Positions 19,714-32,400 of a DNA stretch of 40,275 nt are shown here, piece by piece (positions within the stretch are counted from its first letter, which is position 1; every line of letters starts with the position of its first letter). Origin of the DNA: an uncultured Clostridia bacterium. GTDB taxonomy: Bacteria; Bacillota; Clostridia; Christensenellales; UBA1242. A program made the position numbers and the translations under genes. The notes under the pieces were generated by a model. The model had not been told where the DNA came from, searched no databases, and saw nothing but the letters and a program-made list of their open reading frames with translations. Location of the stretch: the NCBI GenBank assembly GCA_947625165.1, contig CANQNH010000004.1, positions 1-40,275 of the forward strand, written 5' to 3'.

Positions 19714-20391
19714 ATGATGGAAAACATTTCAAAAATTGTCATTGAAAAAAATGAGGGCAGAAGAATTGGCTATGTCCTTAAATATGTGCTTGATTTTGAA
19801 ACAAAAACCAAAATGGGCTATTGTGTTGTTGATGATGAAACGGAAAATGAGTTTTTTCTTCAAAACAAAAACATTGTTGCAATCTCAGATGACTTTTTGT
19901 TGGTTGATGACATTTCGGCTTTGGAGGTGGTGTCGGATTTTGATGACGGGCTGCTTGGGAAAACAGTTGTTGACGAGAAAGGTTTTTGTTTTGGGGAGGT
20001 TGTGGACTGCGTTTTTGTTGGAAAAAGACTTTCAAAAATTGTGACAAATTGCTGTGAACTTCCTTGCAGAAGTATTAAAAAAATTGGAAAAGATTTTATT
20101 TTTGTTGGAGGAAAAAAGAAAAGACGCTCTTCCACATTCAATTTTTTGCGACAAAATGATGAGCGAGTTGTCAAGGTGCAAGAAGAGAAAGTTTTGACGG
20201 GACAGCAACTCAATCCTGAAAAAGTGAGGTTGTCATCGACATACTATGTTGGCCGAGTTGTTGACGAGGACATTATGGGGTATAACAACGAAATCATTGT
20301 TTTGAAAGGGGAGGTGGTGACGCCGGCGATTGTTGAAAAGGCAAAACGCCACAACAGGCTGAACCAGCTTTTCTTTGCGTTGAAAAAATGA
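19714..20391 (+). CDS. PRC-barrel-domain-like protein
   Basis: GLLGKTVVDEKGFCFGEVVDCVF and YYVGRVVDEDIMGYNNEIIVLKGEVVTPAIVEKAKRHNRLNQLF; SD AAGGCGG before the ATGATG start. Confidence 0.65.
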   Translation: MMENISKIVIEKNEGRRIGYVLKYVLDFETKTKMGYCVVDDETENEFFLQNKNIVAISDDFLLVDDISALEVVSDFDDGLLGKTVVDEKGFCFGEVVDCVFVGKRLSKIVTNCCELPCRSIKKIGKDFIFVGGKKKRRSSTFNFLRQNDERVVKVQEEKVLTGQQLNPEKVRLSSTYYVGRVVDEDIMGYNNEIIVLKGEVVTPAIVEKAKRHNRLNQLFFALKK

Positions 20392-20429
20392 TGCAGTTGA
20401 TTGGTGAATGCTATCGATGAAATTTTGAG

Positions 20430-20592
20430 AAAAATGTTGAAAAAAAATAAAAAAACAAAAAACAAATAAAAAATATCAAAAAAATGCAGAAAAATGCGAA
20501 AAAAAACAAATTTTTGATATTTTTTTATTATTTTTCATAATTTTTTGCGATTTTTTAAAATGTTTTTTTGTGCAATTTTTGAATATTTTTTT
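20430..20592. other. long phased A/T-tract array with central A-to-T polarity switch
   Basis: About 16 tracts of 4-8 A or T, spaced mostly 10-11 bp from 20432 to 20589; A-tracts left of ~20508, T-tracts to the right. Confidence 0.75.
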
Positions 20593-20780
20593 GTGCATTT
20601 ATTTGCGCCTAAAACAAATGCGAAAAAACATTTTTGAATTTTTAAAATTTTTTCACTGTTTTCTGTGTTGGAAGTTGTTGTTTTTTTTCGAAAATAAATA
20701 AATTTATTTTTTTTGTTTTTTAATGATTTTATTTGTATTTTTGATGCAATTTGTTGTATCATAAACACAAGGGGAGAATT

Positions 20781-23468
20781 ATGGTCAGAGTTATTCCAAG
20801 AAAAACAAAGGTCAAATCAGAGTTCGTCCGTGGTGTCACTGGGCTTGACATCGTTCTGGGCATCATCTTTGGCGTTGTCGCCATAATTCTTTTTATGGCA
20901 AATTTTGAGGGGCACATCTGGATTGGCATCGCTTGGGTGATTGTCGCAGTTTCAATGTTCTTCAAATTTGCAGACGAAACAAGGTTCTATAACACACTCG
21001 TGTTCTTGCTTCGATATTCCGTCCAGAAAAAAAGATTTCGTAAATCTGACGACAAAAAGAAAAGCGACATCAAAGAGATGATTGCTTATGAGGGGATTTA
21101 TCAAGACAGGTTTATCAATTTTGGTCCATACTTTGCGCAAGTCATTGAAATTGAACCAATGTTCTTCACGCTGCTCACGGAATATTATCAAGACAATGTC
21201 ATCGAAAGTTTTGCAAATGCCATCAGGCGTTTGACCGGTGACCAAACTTGCTCCATCATCAAAATCTCCAAACCAATGATTTTGGACAGATATGTTCACA
21301 ACGAAAACGCAAAATATGAAGTGCTGTATGATATGCAATACGACGGGCAAATCACTCAGGACGAAATTGATGCGCGCTCACCAATTTTTGAAGAAAGAGT
21401 GTCGCTCTATGAGTTTATGAACAGACAGTCAAAAATCTTCAAGGACCACTTCTATCTTGTTGTGTATGACAAAGACCGCGAAGTTTTGGACAACACCACC
21501 TCCGGAATGATAAGCGCGATGGCATCTTCGCTCAACCCAATTTCATCGCATCTTGTCACAGGGAACGACCTTGTTGTTTTCCTCAGGGCAAACCTTGGCA
21601 AAAACTTTGATGAGCGTGATTTGGAAGTGTTGCCAATCACACAGCACATTGATTGGGCAACGCCAGACAAAATCAAATTCAATATTGCGCGCTATTTCAT
21701 TGGCAAAGAGTGCTATCGTTGCTTTAACTTGACCGACTATCCTTTGCAGGTTGGCAACGCTTGGGGTGCACAGTTCTTCCTTTTGGACAGAACGCGAACG
21801 GTTATGAAATTCAACCCAATTCCAAAGTTTGAATCAGAAAAACAGATTGACCGCGCCATTATGGAAATGGAAGCAAAACTTTATAAGGCGGGCAGAAGTT
21901 CCACTCAAATTGAACTTCAAACTCACGTTGAGACTTTGCGCGGGCTTTTGATGAACCTTAAAAACAACAACCAACAACTTTTCAATGTGAACACATACAT
22001 AGTCTGCGAAGACGCCGCCAAAAAAGATGTGCGCGCGATGCTCAAACAACAGGGGTTTAAATATAGCGAACTTTTCTCGCGCCAAATTGATGGTTTCATT
22101 TCGTCAAACATTTCGCGCCGTGATGCTGTGAAAAACTCTTTGCGAGGCATTCCAACATCAACTTTGGCTGCAACATTCCCATTCATTTCAAACGCTTTGC
22201 AAGACCCAAATGGGATCTATCTTGGTGACAACGAATATCCTGTGTTTGTTGACTTTTTCAAGCGTGACCGCGAAAGAGTTAACTCCAATATGATGATTAT
22301 CGGAAAGTCCGGCTCTGGAAAGAGTTATGCCACAAAAACACTTTTGACAAACCTCTCTGCCGACAACTGCAAAATCTTCATTTTGGACCCGGAAAACGAA
22401 TATCAAGACCTGACAATCAACTTGAAAGGCAAGTTTATTGATGTCGGCTCGTCCTTGCACGGCATCATCAATCCTTTCCACGTGATTTCCTCTTTGGAGG
22501 CAAGTGAGGACGAAGATGAAGAAGAGGAGCAATATGACGACTTTGGCAGGCTTATCGTCAAAGAGAAAAAGGAAAAGTTGGCGGACGATTCTTTCCCACA
22601 GCACTTGCAGTTTTTGGAGCAGTTTTTCCGTGTGATTTTGGAGGGCATCAATCCGGATGCGTTTGAGGTGCTCAACTCGCTTATTATAGATATGTATAAA
22701 GAGTTTCACATTGATGCCAAGTCAAATCTTGCCAAACTGAAACCAACCGACTATCCAACCTTTGACGCACTTTATGACCTTATTTTGCGAAGAATTAAGG
22801 AAGCAAAAGACGAATTTTCGCTGAAAAACCTTATGACAGTTGAAACATACATCAAAAAGTTTGCTTCGGGCGGGCGTAACAGCGCACTTTGGAATGGCCC
22901 AACATCCATCGAAACAAATGAAAACTTTGTCACTTTCAACTTTCAATCGTTGGTTGCAGGAAACAACCCTCAAATCACCAATGCTCAGATGCTTTTGGTG
23001 TTCAGATATTTGAACAACGAAATCATCAATAACAAAGATTTCAACAAAAAATATCGAAAAAACAGAAAAATTATTGTTGCGGTCGATGAGGCGCACATCT
23101 TCATCAACCCGAAATATCCAATCGCGTTGGACTTTATGGCTCAAATGGCAAAGCGTATCAGAAAATATGGCGGAATGCAGATTGTCATCACGCAGAACAT
23201 TTCCGACTTTGTGGGCAGTGATGAAATCAAACGACAGTCAACTGCCGTCATCAACGCGTGCCAATATTCGCTCATTTTTTCGCTTGCTCCAAGCGATATG
23301 AACGACCTTGTGGACCTTTATTCCAAATCGGGCGGCATCAACGAGGAGGAGCAAAACTCAATCGTCACCGCCAGTGTTGGACAGGCCTTCTTAATCACCG
23401 GCCCAACTTCAAGAACAACAGTGCAAATCATTGCACAAGACTATGTCAAACGGCTCTTCGGAGAGTGA
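20781..23468 (+). CDS. VirB4/TraC-family ATPase with N-terminal PrgI/VirB3-like two-TM domain
   Basis: N-terminus IPRKTKVKSEFVRGVTGLDIVLGIIFGVVAIILF...IWIGIAWVIVAVSMFF; Walker A IIGKSGSGKSYATK; Walker B KIIVAVDEAHIFI; FMAQMAKRIRKYGGMQIVITQNISDF. Start set to ATG 20781 (GGGGAGA SD). Confidence 0.9.
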   Translation: MVRVIPRKTKVKSEFVRGVTGLDIVLGIIFGVVAIILFMANFEGHIWIGIAWVIVAVSMFFKFADETRFYNTLVFLLRYSVQKKRFRKSDDKKKSDIKEMIAYEGIYQDRFINFGPYFAQVIEIEPMFFTLLTEYYQDNVIESFANAIRRLTGDQTCSIIKISKPMILDRYVHNENAKYEVLYDMQYDGQITQDEIDARSPIFEERVSLYEFMNRQSKIFKDHFYLVVYDKDREVLDNTTSGMISAMASSLNPISSHLVTGNDLVVFLRANLGKNFDERDLEVLPITQHIDWATPDKIKFNIARYFIGKECYRCFNLTDYPLQVGNAWGAQFFLLDRTRTVMKFNPIPKFESEKQIDRAIMEMEAKLYKAGRSSTQIELQTHVETLRGLLMNLKNNNQQLFNVNTYIVCEDAAKKDVRAMLKQQGFKYSELFSRQIDGFISSNISRRDAVKNSLRGIPTSTLAATFPFISNALQDPNGIYLGDNEYPVFVDFFKRDRERVNSNMMIIGKSGSGKSYATKTLLTNLSADNCKIFILDPENEYQDLTINLKGKFIDVGSSLHGIINPFHVISSLEASEDEDEEEEQYDDFGRLIVKEKKEKLADDSFPQHLQFLEQFFRVILEGINPDAFEVLNSLIIDMYKEFHIDAKSNLAKLKPTDYPTFDALYDLILRRIKEAKDEFSLKNLMTVETYIKKFASGGRNSALWNGPTSIETNENFVTFNFQSLVAGNNPQITNAQMLLVFRYLNNEIINNKDFNKKYRKNRKIIVAVDEAHIFINPKYPIALDFMAQMAKRIRKYGGMQIVITQNISDFVGSDEIKRQSTAVINACQYSLIFSLAPSDMNDLVDLYSKSGGINEEEQNSIVTASVGQAFLITGPTSRTTVQIIAQDYVKRLFGE

Positions 23469-23484
23469 CAACAAAGGAAGGAAT

Positions 23485-26400
23485 ATGGCAAAAACCTTGC
23501 GAAGAATTCTTATTGCAATTTGTGGCGCTTTCGCTCTGCTTGTTGGAGGTGCGTTTTTCGTTGGGTGTGGTGAGGACTACAGCAAAATCAACCTTGTCAC
23601 AGATGTTTCTTCAATAAACTTGGAAATCGGGGAAAGTCGAAACATTTATGTCACTTTTGAAAACTATCAAAATGGTTTCAACACGCAACTGACAACAAGT
23701 TCTGGACTTGATGAGGCAGTTTTTGCAATCACATCGCAAAAAGTTGTTTCAAACAACCGGGTTCAAATCACAATCACTGGTGTTGACGGCGGGAAAGACG
23801 AACTGATAATCACATCTTGGGACACAAAGAAAAAATGCACTGTGAACATCTTTGTCAACAAATATTCTTCTGTTTTGTCGCAGAACGAAAGGACTTTCTA
23901 TGTTTCAAACACAACATCTCTTTTGCCAGACGCGAACAATTTCATATTTTCACCAAACACGCAAAATTATGATATGACCTATTATTATATGGAAAATTCT
24001 GATGCTTCATTGAATTTCGCAACCTCAAGACTTGAGACTGTTGAGGCTGTGGAAGGCGATGAAACAGAATTTCTGGGCAACTTTGTTTGGAGTTCTCAAC
24101 AGCGACAAATTTCTCTTCGAAAATTTGACGAAATCAAACTTGTCAAGCAGCCTGATGGCAGAGATATGCTGGAGATTTATCTTGACGGGCAGTTGCTTCT
24201 TCCACCATTTCTTCCAACAGGCAAGAGTTTTCAAATGTTGTCAACCTATGACCACTCTTTTGAGGTTGATGAGGACAGAAAACTGTTCTGCGTTTCGCCG
24301 GTCTATGTGATGCCAGACATTCAAGTTGAGATAAGCGGGGGATACTATTATATTGACAACTCAGGGGAGCGTCATCTGCTTTTGGAAGATTTGCCGCTGA
24401 GCGACAAGAATGAGATTGGACCAATTATGATTGTTCCAAACAATCTTGAACGCACGGACTTTGTCTTGAAAGTTGTTATGAACCAAAATGACAATTTTCA
24501 AATTGAATTTGGAAACTTCATTCAATCACTTGAAAACATTGTTGACATCAGCATTTTCAATCCGCCAGATGATATGGATTTGGAAAAAGCCGACAACATC
24601 TTGTATATCAAAATTTCACAAAATGCCAAGACAAGTGCGCAAATGAATTTCAGTTTTGACATTTCCTATGACCAAGCGCAAGGCATTGAGGATGCAAGCG
24701 TTTCCAAAACTGTCACTTGCAACATTGTCACAAAAGTTGCGCCAAATGACATCACGGTGAATGGACTTCTTGGCGATGTCAAATTTATGGTGTATAACTA
24801 CAGCCAAACAGGATACGGCGAAGAGGCGCTGTATCTTGATGTCATTTCGGGCTTTGCAACCTCGCCAGATTTTGAGGGGTTGTTTTTCCGCTATGACGAA
24901 AACTTTTTGAAAATAAACCACAAAAACAAAGAGGTCAGGTCAGGCGTTTTGCAAAAACTTGACCTGGATGACCTCAACACTCCGTTTATGGTTCAGGGCG
25001 TTTGGGATGCTGATGAAAGAAAGGATGTTGAACTTGAAATCTATGTTGTCAGCGATGTCCTTCAAAATGACGACAGTGAGGAGTTTGAAGGGAAACAACT
25101 TCGCCGAACAGGAAAGGTGACTTTTGATGTTGTTGGCGGCGCACACAACTTGTTGCTTGAAGGCAAAAACGAGTTTTATGTTGATTTTGACGCCGGCACA
25201 AAGCAGTTTTTCACATATGTTTTTGCGGACAGCGAGTTTAAGAGTGTGAATGTGAAACACTCTGGCAGCGATGTTGTTGACATTAAACTTGACACTTTGC
25301 AAATTTATGACCACGAGGAAGGCACGACAAAATATTATCTTCGACTTTTGGTCACTCCAAAAGCAATCGGGGATGGATTTTACAAACTTCAACTTGACAA
25401 CGGAACGGAAATGGCTGATGAACTTCATTTTTACTGCCTTAAAACGCTGACAGAAAAGTCCATAACCTTTCAACTTTCTCCAAGTGACAACGAAAATGTG
25501 ACCAATCCGCCAGATTATTCCAAAACGGAAGATGTTGAAACACTTAGCAATGTTTTGAATTTGGAAATTCTCAACAAATCTGACGAGGGCGGCAGCGAGG
25601 CATTTGTTGACATCTATGCCAATGTCAATGAAATAAACGGAATTGAACCAACACTGCAAGAGGGCAGTGAGGGTGTTTTGGCAAAACCAACCTTTTTTGA
25701 TGGCAGACTGAGGCTGAGAACAATTGCCAATGGCGAAGCAACCGTTTTGATAACTTTGCGAGGCGTTCAAATCAGTGGGGCGGTTGGCGAAGAGTTTGTC
25801 AAACAAGACAAGGTAATTTTGCTGTATGTCAATGTGATTTCATATTCACTTGTTGACGACTTTTTCCTTATGAATGGCGGTGACTATGCTTTGGTCAACA
25901 ATGTCTATTATGGCAGCGACAGAATTCCGTTTGACGACAAGCAGGTCAAACTTTCGGCAAGGGTTGCTCCGGAGAGTGCGTTTGCTTTCTTGCAATATTC
26001 TTTCAAAGCAGAGGCGGTTAAAGAGTTTTTTGAAAACTCCGTCAGCGCCGGAAGTTTCTTCACATATGAAATCCCAACAGGGCGACAATTTGAGCAATTT
26101 GTTTCATCTCAAATCGTTGCAAAATCATTTCAAAAAGAGTTCATCTATTTCACCGCGATGAGACTGGGTGACACACTTGGCGTTTCAACATCAATCTATG
26201 TTGACATCACCAAAGGCGATATGCAAAAACAGGTGTTGCTTGAGTTTTCAAACGGAATTATGTTCTATCCAGAAGACGAAATTGTTTTTGAGGACGAATT
26301 TGGGCAAACCTACACCGCAACTTTCACCGACAAAACCTATTGGGTGGACAGCTATGGCACGTTCAACCTTGACACTCTGACATATCAAGACAGAAGAAAC

Positions 26401-29400
26401 AGTGCCTATCAAATTGTTTTAAGTTCAAACATAAGCCAAAGAAACCAAACAAAAAGATATGATGCAAGAATTTCATCCATTGAATATCAGCGTGTGGAAT
26501 ATATTTCGCTTGTTTCCGCTCAGACAAACATTGATTTTTCGGATGGAAAATTGACACAGCCAATCGGGGTGTCGCTCTATCCACCATTTGCAACAAACAC
26601 GGGGATTAATGTCCAATTTGTGACCACCAATGGCAACCCATATGACGGCAATGTCAACGAGGGCAACCCATACGGCATCAAAATGGTTGAACCAAAATGG
26701 GATGAAAAAGACAACGGAACTGGAATTTACACGATTGACCTTTCTTGCCAAAATTTCTATGACCAAGTTGTCAGCAAAGGCGAGGTCAAAGATGGCACAA
26801 AACTGACAGGACTGCTTTACATCTATCCAAAAGAGTGGGCGGACGACTATAGTTCCATTCCGGCTGACTTGCAGCCAGTCATTTTGCAGGTGCAATATCG
26901 AAACGGCACGAGAGAAAACCCGTATCTGATTGAAACATATCAAGACGTGCTGAACATAAACAATGAGGCAAGCCTTAAGAGCCACTATGAAATCAGAACA
27001 ACCATTGATATGCACAATGCAAAATTTGACCGCCCAATTGGCATCTTGGGGGATGGCGGCAACACGACAGTGGTTGAGTTTTCTGGCTCAATTGTTGGAA
27101 CAACCTCTCAGGCATCAATCATCAATCTTGACATCAACAACAGCAACTTCACAAAGGTTGTTGATGGGGTTTTATACAGCGGACTTTTTGCCAAAATCAA
27201 ATCGGCGGACTTTGCTGAAATTCTGCAAGATGATGCTGGGCACAGAACTGTTGAGGACGCCGACACTTTGTTCAACAATTTCACAATTTCTGGCACTTTT
27301 GATTTGGATTTGACCGAACTTGACCACACCAATGCTTATGTTGGACTTTTGTGTGGCATTTCTGCTGGAAAAATTTTGAATGTTGCTGTCAACATTGAAG
27401 CAAATTCACAAATTTTGGTTAAAGATGGCACAACACTTCATTTTGGCGGGATGAGCGGTGTGAACTTCGGAGCGATTGTGCAAGATTTTGGGCAATATTT
27501 TGCCAGCGAAGATGACGAAAGCGAACAAAAATTTGTTGGTCAAAACACCAAAAATGTGGCATATTTCCTTGGCACAAATGACCATCCAATGAAAATCGTT
27601 GGCGGTCAGAATGTGTATGCCGGAGGAGTTGTTGGAGCAAACAGCGGTGTGATTGTGCGAAGAGAAATCCCTGACGGAATGAGGATTTATGGCTATGGGA
27701 AATACACCGCATATGCGCAACTTGAAATCACCAATGCACAAAATGTGAGTGCAGGCGGCGTTGCGGGTGTGACGGCTTACGCAGATGGTTCTTCTGTGCC
27801 GTATGCCAGCGACTTTTTTGCGGATGTTGAGCAGGTTGACAAAGGCATTGTGATGAAAAACTTGCTTGTTGGCGGCGAGGTGAATGCCCTGACGGTTGAA
27901 AACTCAAATGTTGGCGGATTGGTTGGAACTTTGGACACTCACAACACCTCCTCAATCAACATTGAGAAAAACACATCCCGAACTTTTGTTCGAGGAAAAT
28001 TTGTTGGCGGTCTTGTGGGCGTTGACAATTGGAAATCGACCTATGACAGTTCAAAGGTTGTTCATTTTTCTTCCACAAACAGTCTGGAAAGCGTTGATGA
28101 CGGAAGAAGTCCGTTCTATGCCGCACAAGTCATCAGCACAAATCAAAAGTTTGACAGTGATTTGTCTTCAAACAAAAACATTATGATTGGAAAAACCTCT
28201 TTGGAATATGTTGACGAAAAGGGCGTTTCTTCTGAATTTTCAGTGGCAACCTACAACGCGCGCAATCATCTTGACAAGCCAACTTCGCCTGTCACACCAA
28301 CAAACGCTTCAACGGAAGGATATTATGGAGATTTCATCTGCGTCACAAGGAGCGGACAAGACTATTCAATCGGCACAGCAAAGTTTTTTGACTATCGTTC
28401 CTCAAGCATAGACTTTGGCGCAAGTCAATTTGAAATGCCACTTAAAAACGCAGGCGCACCTGTGGGCATTCCAAGAGTGTTCTTTGCATTCTTGTTTGAT
28501 GTCAACTCCACACTTGGCGGCGAGAGGGCAAGTTTGGAAGATGTTGCCGACTTGAACATTATCAGTCCAACACAAGATGACCTCTATCCTTTTGTTTTGA
28601 ACAGCGAGGACATCACAATCAATTCTGAAACATCCAATTTGGGCATTGACCTTGCCGGCAATTTGACTATGCGACAGACCGGAATTGCAACTGTGCGTGT
28701 CACATCAATTCTCAACACTGTCCAATCGCAAACAATTTATCTGTGGATTGTCAACTATTTCAATCGAAATGTTTCATCAATTTTCTACACCACTCTTGAC
28801 GCAGATGGTGTTCCAAAAACAGATGGTGGCTTAACACATATCTATGGAAACTCATATTCACATCTATATCTTCGTCCGTCCTATCAATTGGACAGCACAA
28901 CCATCAATGGCGACAGAGTTGTGATTTCAAGCGATGGAGTTGTTTCGTTTCAGGGTGTGGCATACAACATTGTCAGAAACACACAACTTGGCATTTCAAA
29001 AGAGCAGGATGCCAATGTGAAAGATGCAAATGGTGGGGCTGTTGTCGGTGGCGATGGCTTGAATGTGCCTGCTTTCTCAAATGCACAAATAAGACAGCAA
29101 ACCATAAGTTTCTATAAGAAAAACGATGCGCAGGAAGGCTACACTGACCACTATACGCTTGTTCCTGTGCTTGAACAAACAATTGCATTTGAAGGAAGGG
29201 AATATACATATCTCTTTGAGTTGACTTCTTCAAAAATAAGTTTGGATGTCAGATATCACGAAACGGCAACCAATATTTCGGTTGGCGACAAGCCTATTTC
29301 GTTCTCAACAAATGGCGCTTTCGATGACATTGTGACCATTGAAAGCACAAGAGATGAAGAACTGCTTTTCTATGACATCCTTGGTCCAAACAGAAGGTCA

Positions 29401-32400
29401 ATTCAAAGACGTATGCCAAGTCTGGATGATGTTGCAAAATATGACGAAGATGAGGCGGCATATCTTCAATATCTCAACACTTTCACGGAAGACGACCTTT
29501 TCAAAGTTGAATTTGAAAGAATGCCAACAAGAAACACTTTCAAATATCGTTTCTCTCTGAATGTGAACAGCACAAAATATCTCAACCGTTTCAAAGAAAG
29601 CATTTTTGGCGAATATGTTTTGGTGTTCTATTCCAGCGAGTTGGACACCGGCGTGGCATATTGTGAAGTGCCAATCCACCTTGACGAAGAAACTTTGGAC
29701 TATGCAATGATGACAAACTATTCCAACTGGGAAGATGTTTCGGTTTCTGACAATGTGGTTGTTCCGTCAAAACGTGGACTTTTGGAAATTTCTTTAAACC
29801 CTGTTGATTCCGTCTTTGACACTTTGACGCTTTCCAACAACGCGATGAACAGCGGGGCAGGGGCAACGAATGCTGTTTTTGAGTTTGTCTATCAAAAAGT
29901 CACTGTTGAGGGTGTTGAATATGTCCGAAACGAACATTTTGGGCACAGCGAAAATGGAGGCTTTTGGTTTACATATCAAGAACTTGTTGAGTTTTATGAA
30001 AACCTGCACAAAAGTGACCCAAGCCTTGCCGAAACGATTTACTATGGCAAAGTTTTCATCTCGTATGTGATGCCGTCACGAAATGTTGATGACAATGTGA
30101 CAGTGGCATTTGATTTGACAGTCACTCACGGAAATGCCGGCGATGCCGAGCCTGTGACAGCAACCATTGAACTGACCACAAAACTTTCAAGTTATGCAAA
30201 AATGACAATCGACGACAAAAATCTTGTTGGTGATGCCTATTATGTTGCACGCGGAATGTCTTATGCCATCTCGCTTGACTATTTTGGTTTCAGCGAGGAC
30301 GACATTGAAATCACAAGCGACCATCCAGAAAATGTTCAAATTTCAAAAGAGGACAGAACACTGACCGTTCTTTCAAACCCTGTGCGCTATCCATCTGGAA
30401 GTGATGGGCTTGAAGTGAAAATCACAACCCACGCTCTGCGCGAAGTTGAGGGCGTTGTTGTGGAGTCCATTGACGAGCAAATCATCTATGTGATGGAATT
30501 TGTTTTGGAATATAACTATGAAGTTGGCGTTTTTGAGGACATTGTTTATGGAATGCAAAACGGCGTCATCAATGTTGCCATTGGAAATCCTTTTGAATTG
30601 AGATTTTCCATCAGAGACTTTTTGGAATACAACCCAGAAATTGACGATGTCAACTTGGCTGTTGATGACTTTGTGGAGAGCATGACAAGCAACATCTTGT
30701 GGCGCGTGTTTGAAAATGGTGAGTTCCAAACTCTTAAACAAGGCTTTGAGATCAAGTCGCAATATTACAACATCTCTTCGTTCGTCTTCACACCAATCAA
30801 GATTTACAACCACACGCAAGACATCTATCACTTCACCGCGATGGGTCACTACACAATGAGCGAAGGAAAATACGTTTTCTCTTCTTCGGACATGAACACC
30901 AGTTTGATATACACCGAATTTGCTTTTGATGTTCACGAACAAAGCACTGACGACAACCCAATCCCTGTTGAAACCTATGAAGAATTGATGAATATGCAAG
31001 AGGAGCAATATTACATCCTGCTGAGCGACATATACATTCCAAACGATGCTGCTGCAAGAGTGGATGGGCTTCAGAAATTTGAACCAATCAGCAACGCGAT
31101 TGCCGGCCTTGATGGAAACTCATACAGCATCTTCTTTGGCGGAACTTATGATTTTTCCGAACTTGAAACAAACTATGTTGGCCTTTTTGAGACGGTTGCA
31201 AATGGTGCATTGCTTCGAAATGTCAAAATTCAACTTGAAACAGATGTGGAGTTCCGTTTCAACACAACATCCTTTAATGTTGGAATGTTGGCTGGCACAA
31301 ATCAGGGTGTCATCACAAACTGCGAGGCTGAATTTGGGGAATACTCTTTGACGGTCACAAATCTCAACCTTGTCAACGCGCAAGATGCTTCGTCAACTGT
31401 TGCAGGCCTTGTTGCAACAAACAGCGGCTACGTCACCAACTCTCGTTCTTCTGCAAACATATTTGCTTCTGCAAATCTTTCCGGCTTTGTTGGCAGCAAT
31501 TCCAGAACAATTTCAAGTTCCTATTTCCGCGGTGGAAGATTGAAGAATTTGAGTAACAATGCGGGCGTGAAAACGGCTGGACTTGTCATCAACAACACAT
31601 CCCAAGGTGAAATCAACACATCCTATGTCAGTGGCGACCTTTCGGATGACTATGAAGTTGGCGGAAACGAAGGAAAACAATATTATGACGGCACAGCAAA
31701 TCTGATTGAATCGCGAAACAGCGTTGCTGGATTTGTTTCCACAAACAGCGGAAATGTGGCAAATTGCTATACCAACATCGCGCTTCGACATAGTGGGCAA
31801 TATGGCGCAGGTTTTGTGCTTGAAAACTCTGGTCTTATCAGAGAGTGCTTCTCAACAAGCGTTTTGGAAAGTTATGACGACTCAAGCTTTGGCTTTGCAA
31901 TGCAAAACAGTGTTTTGACTGAAGGCGATGGAGGGCAGATGGTTCGCGAAGGCGGAACAATCACCGACACTTGCTTCTTCTTGAGCCAGGCAGCAACGGA
32001 TTCCTCGCCAGACATAAATGTCAGCATCGGCGAAATTAATGAAGACGAAAACACAAAAGTTCGCGCACTCGATTTTGCGGGATTTAGGAATTTGGACAAT
32101 TTTGATGGCTACACCTATGTGACCGGAAGAAAGATTGATTCGGTTTGGTTCTATAACGAAGAAATAACTGCTGTTGCAAACTTCAATGGCAAACTCTTCA
32201 ACACATTCAGATTGGAGCTTGTTGCACCAAACATTGTTGCAACATCAAAACGCGAGTTCTTTGACATTCAGGTTGTTCGTGACCCAGAAACAGGCGCAGA
32301 ATACAATCGCTATCTTTATGTTTTCGATTCGTCATCGCCAGCACTTGGCTCGCTCTATAATCCAATCGTCATTCGAAACGCGGAAGATATGGAAGATTAT

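Noticed and set aside
20781-23468. Calling this region an integrated conjugative element
   Set aside because: Only a VirB4-like ATPase is visible; no relaxase, VirD4, VirB6 or integrase in the window and the flanks are housekeeping genes.
24940-25806. 288-aa minus-strand ORF
   Set aside because: Antisense to the giant lipoprotein gene; no SD and no recognisable motif.
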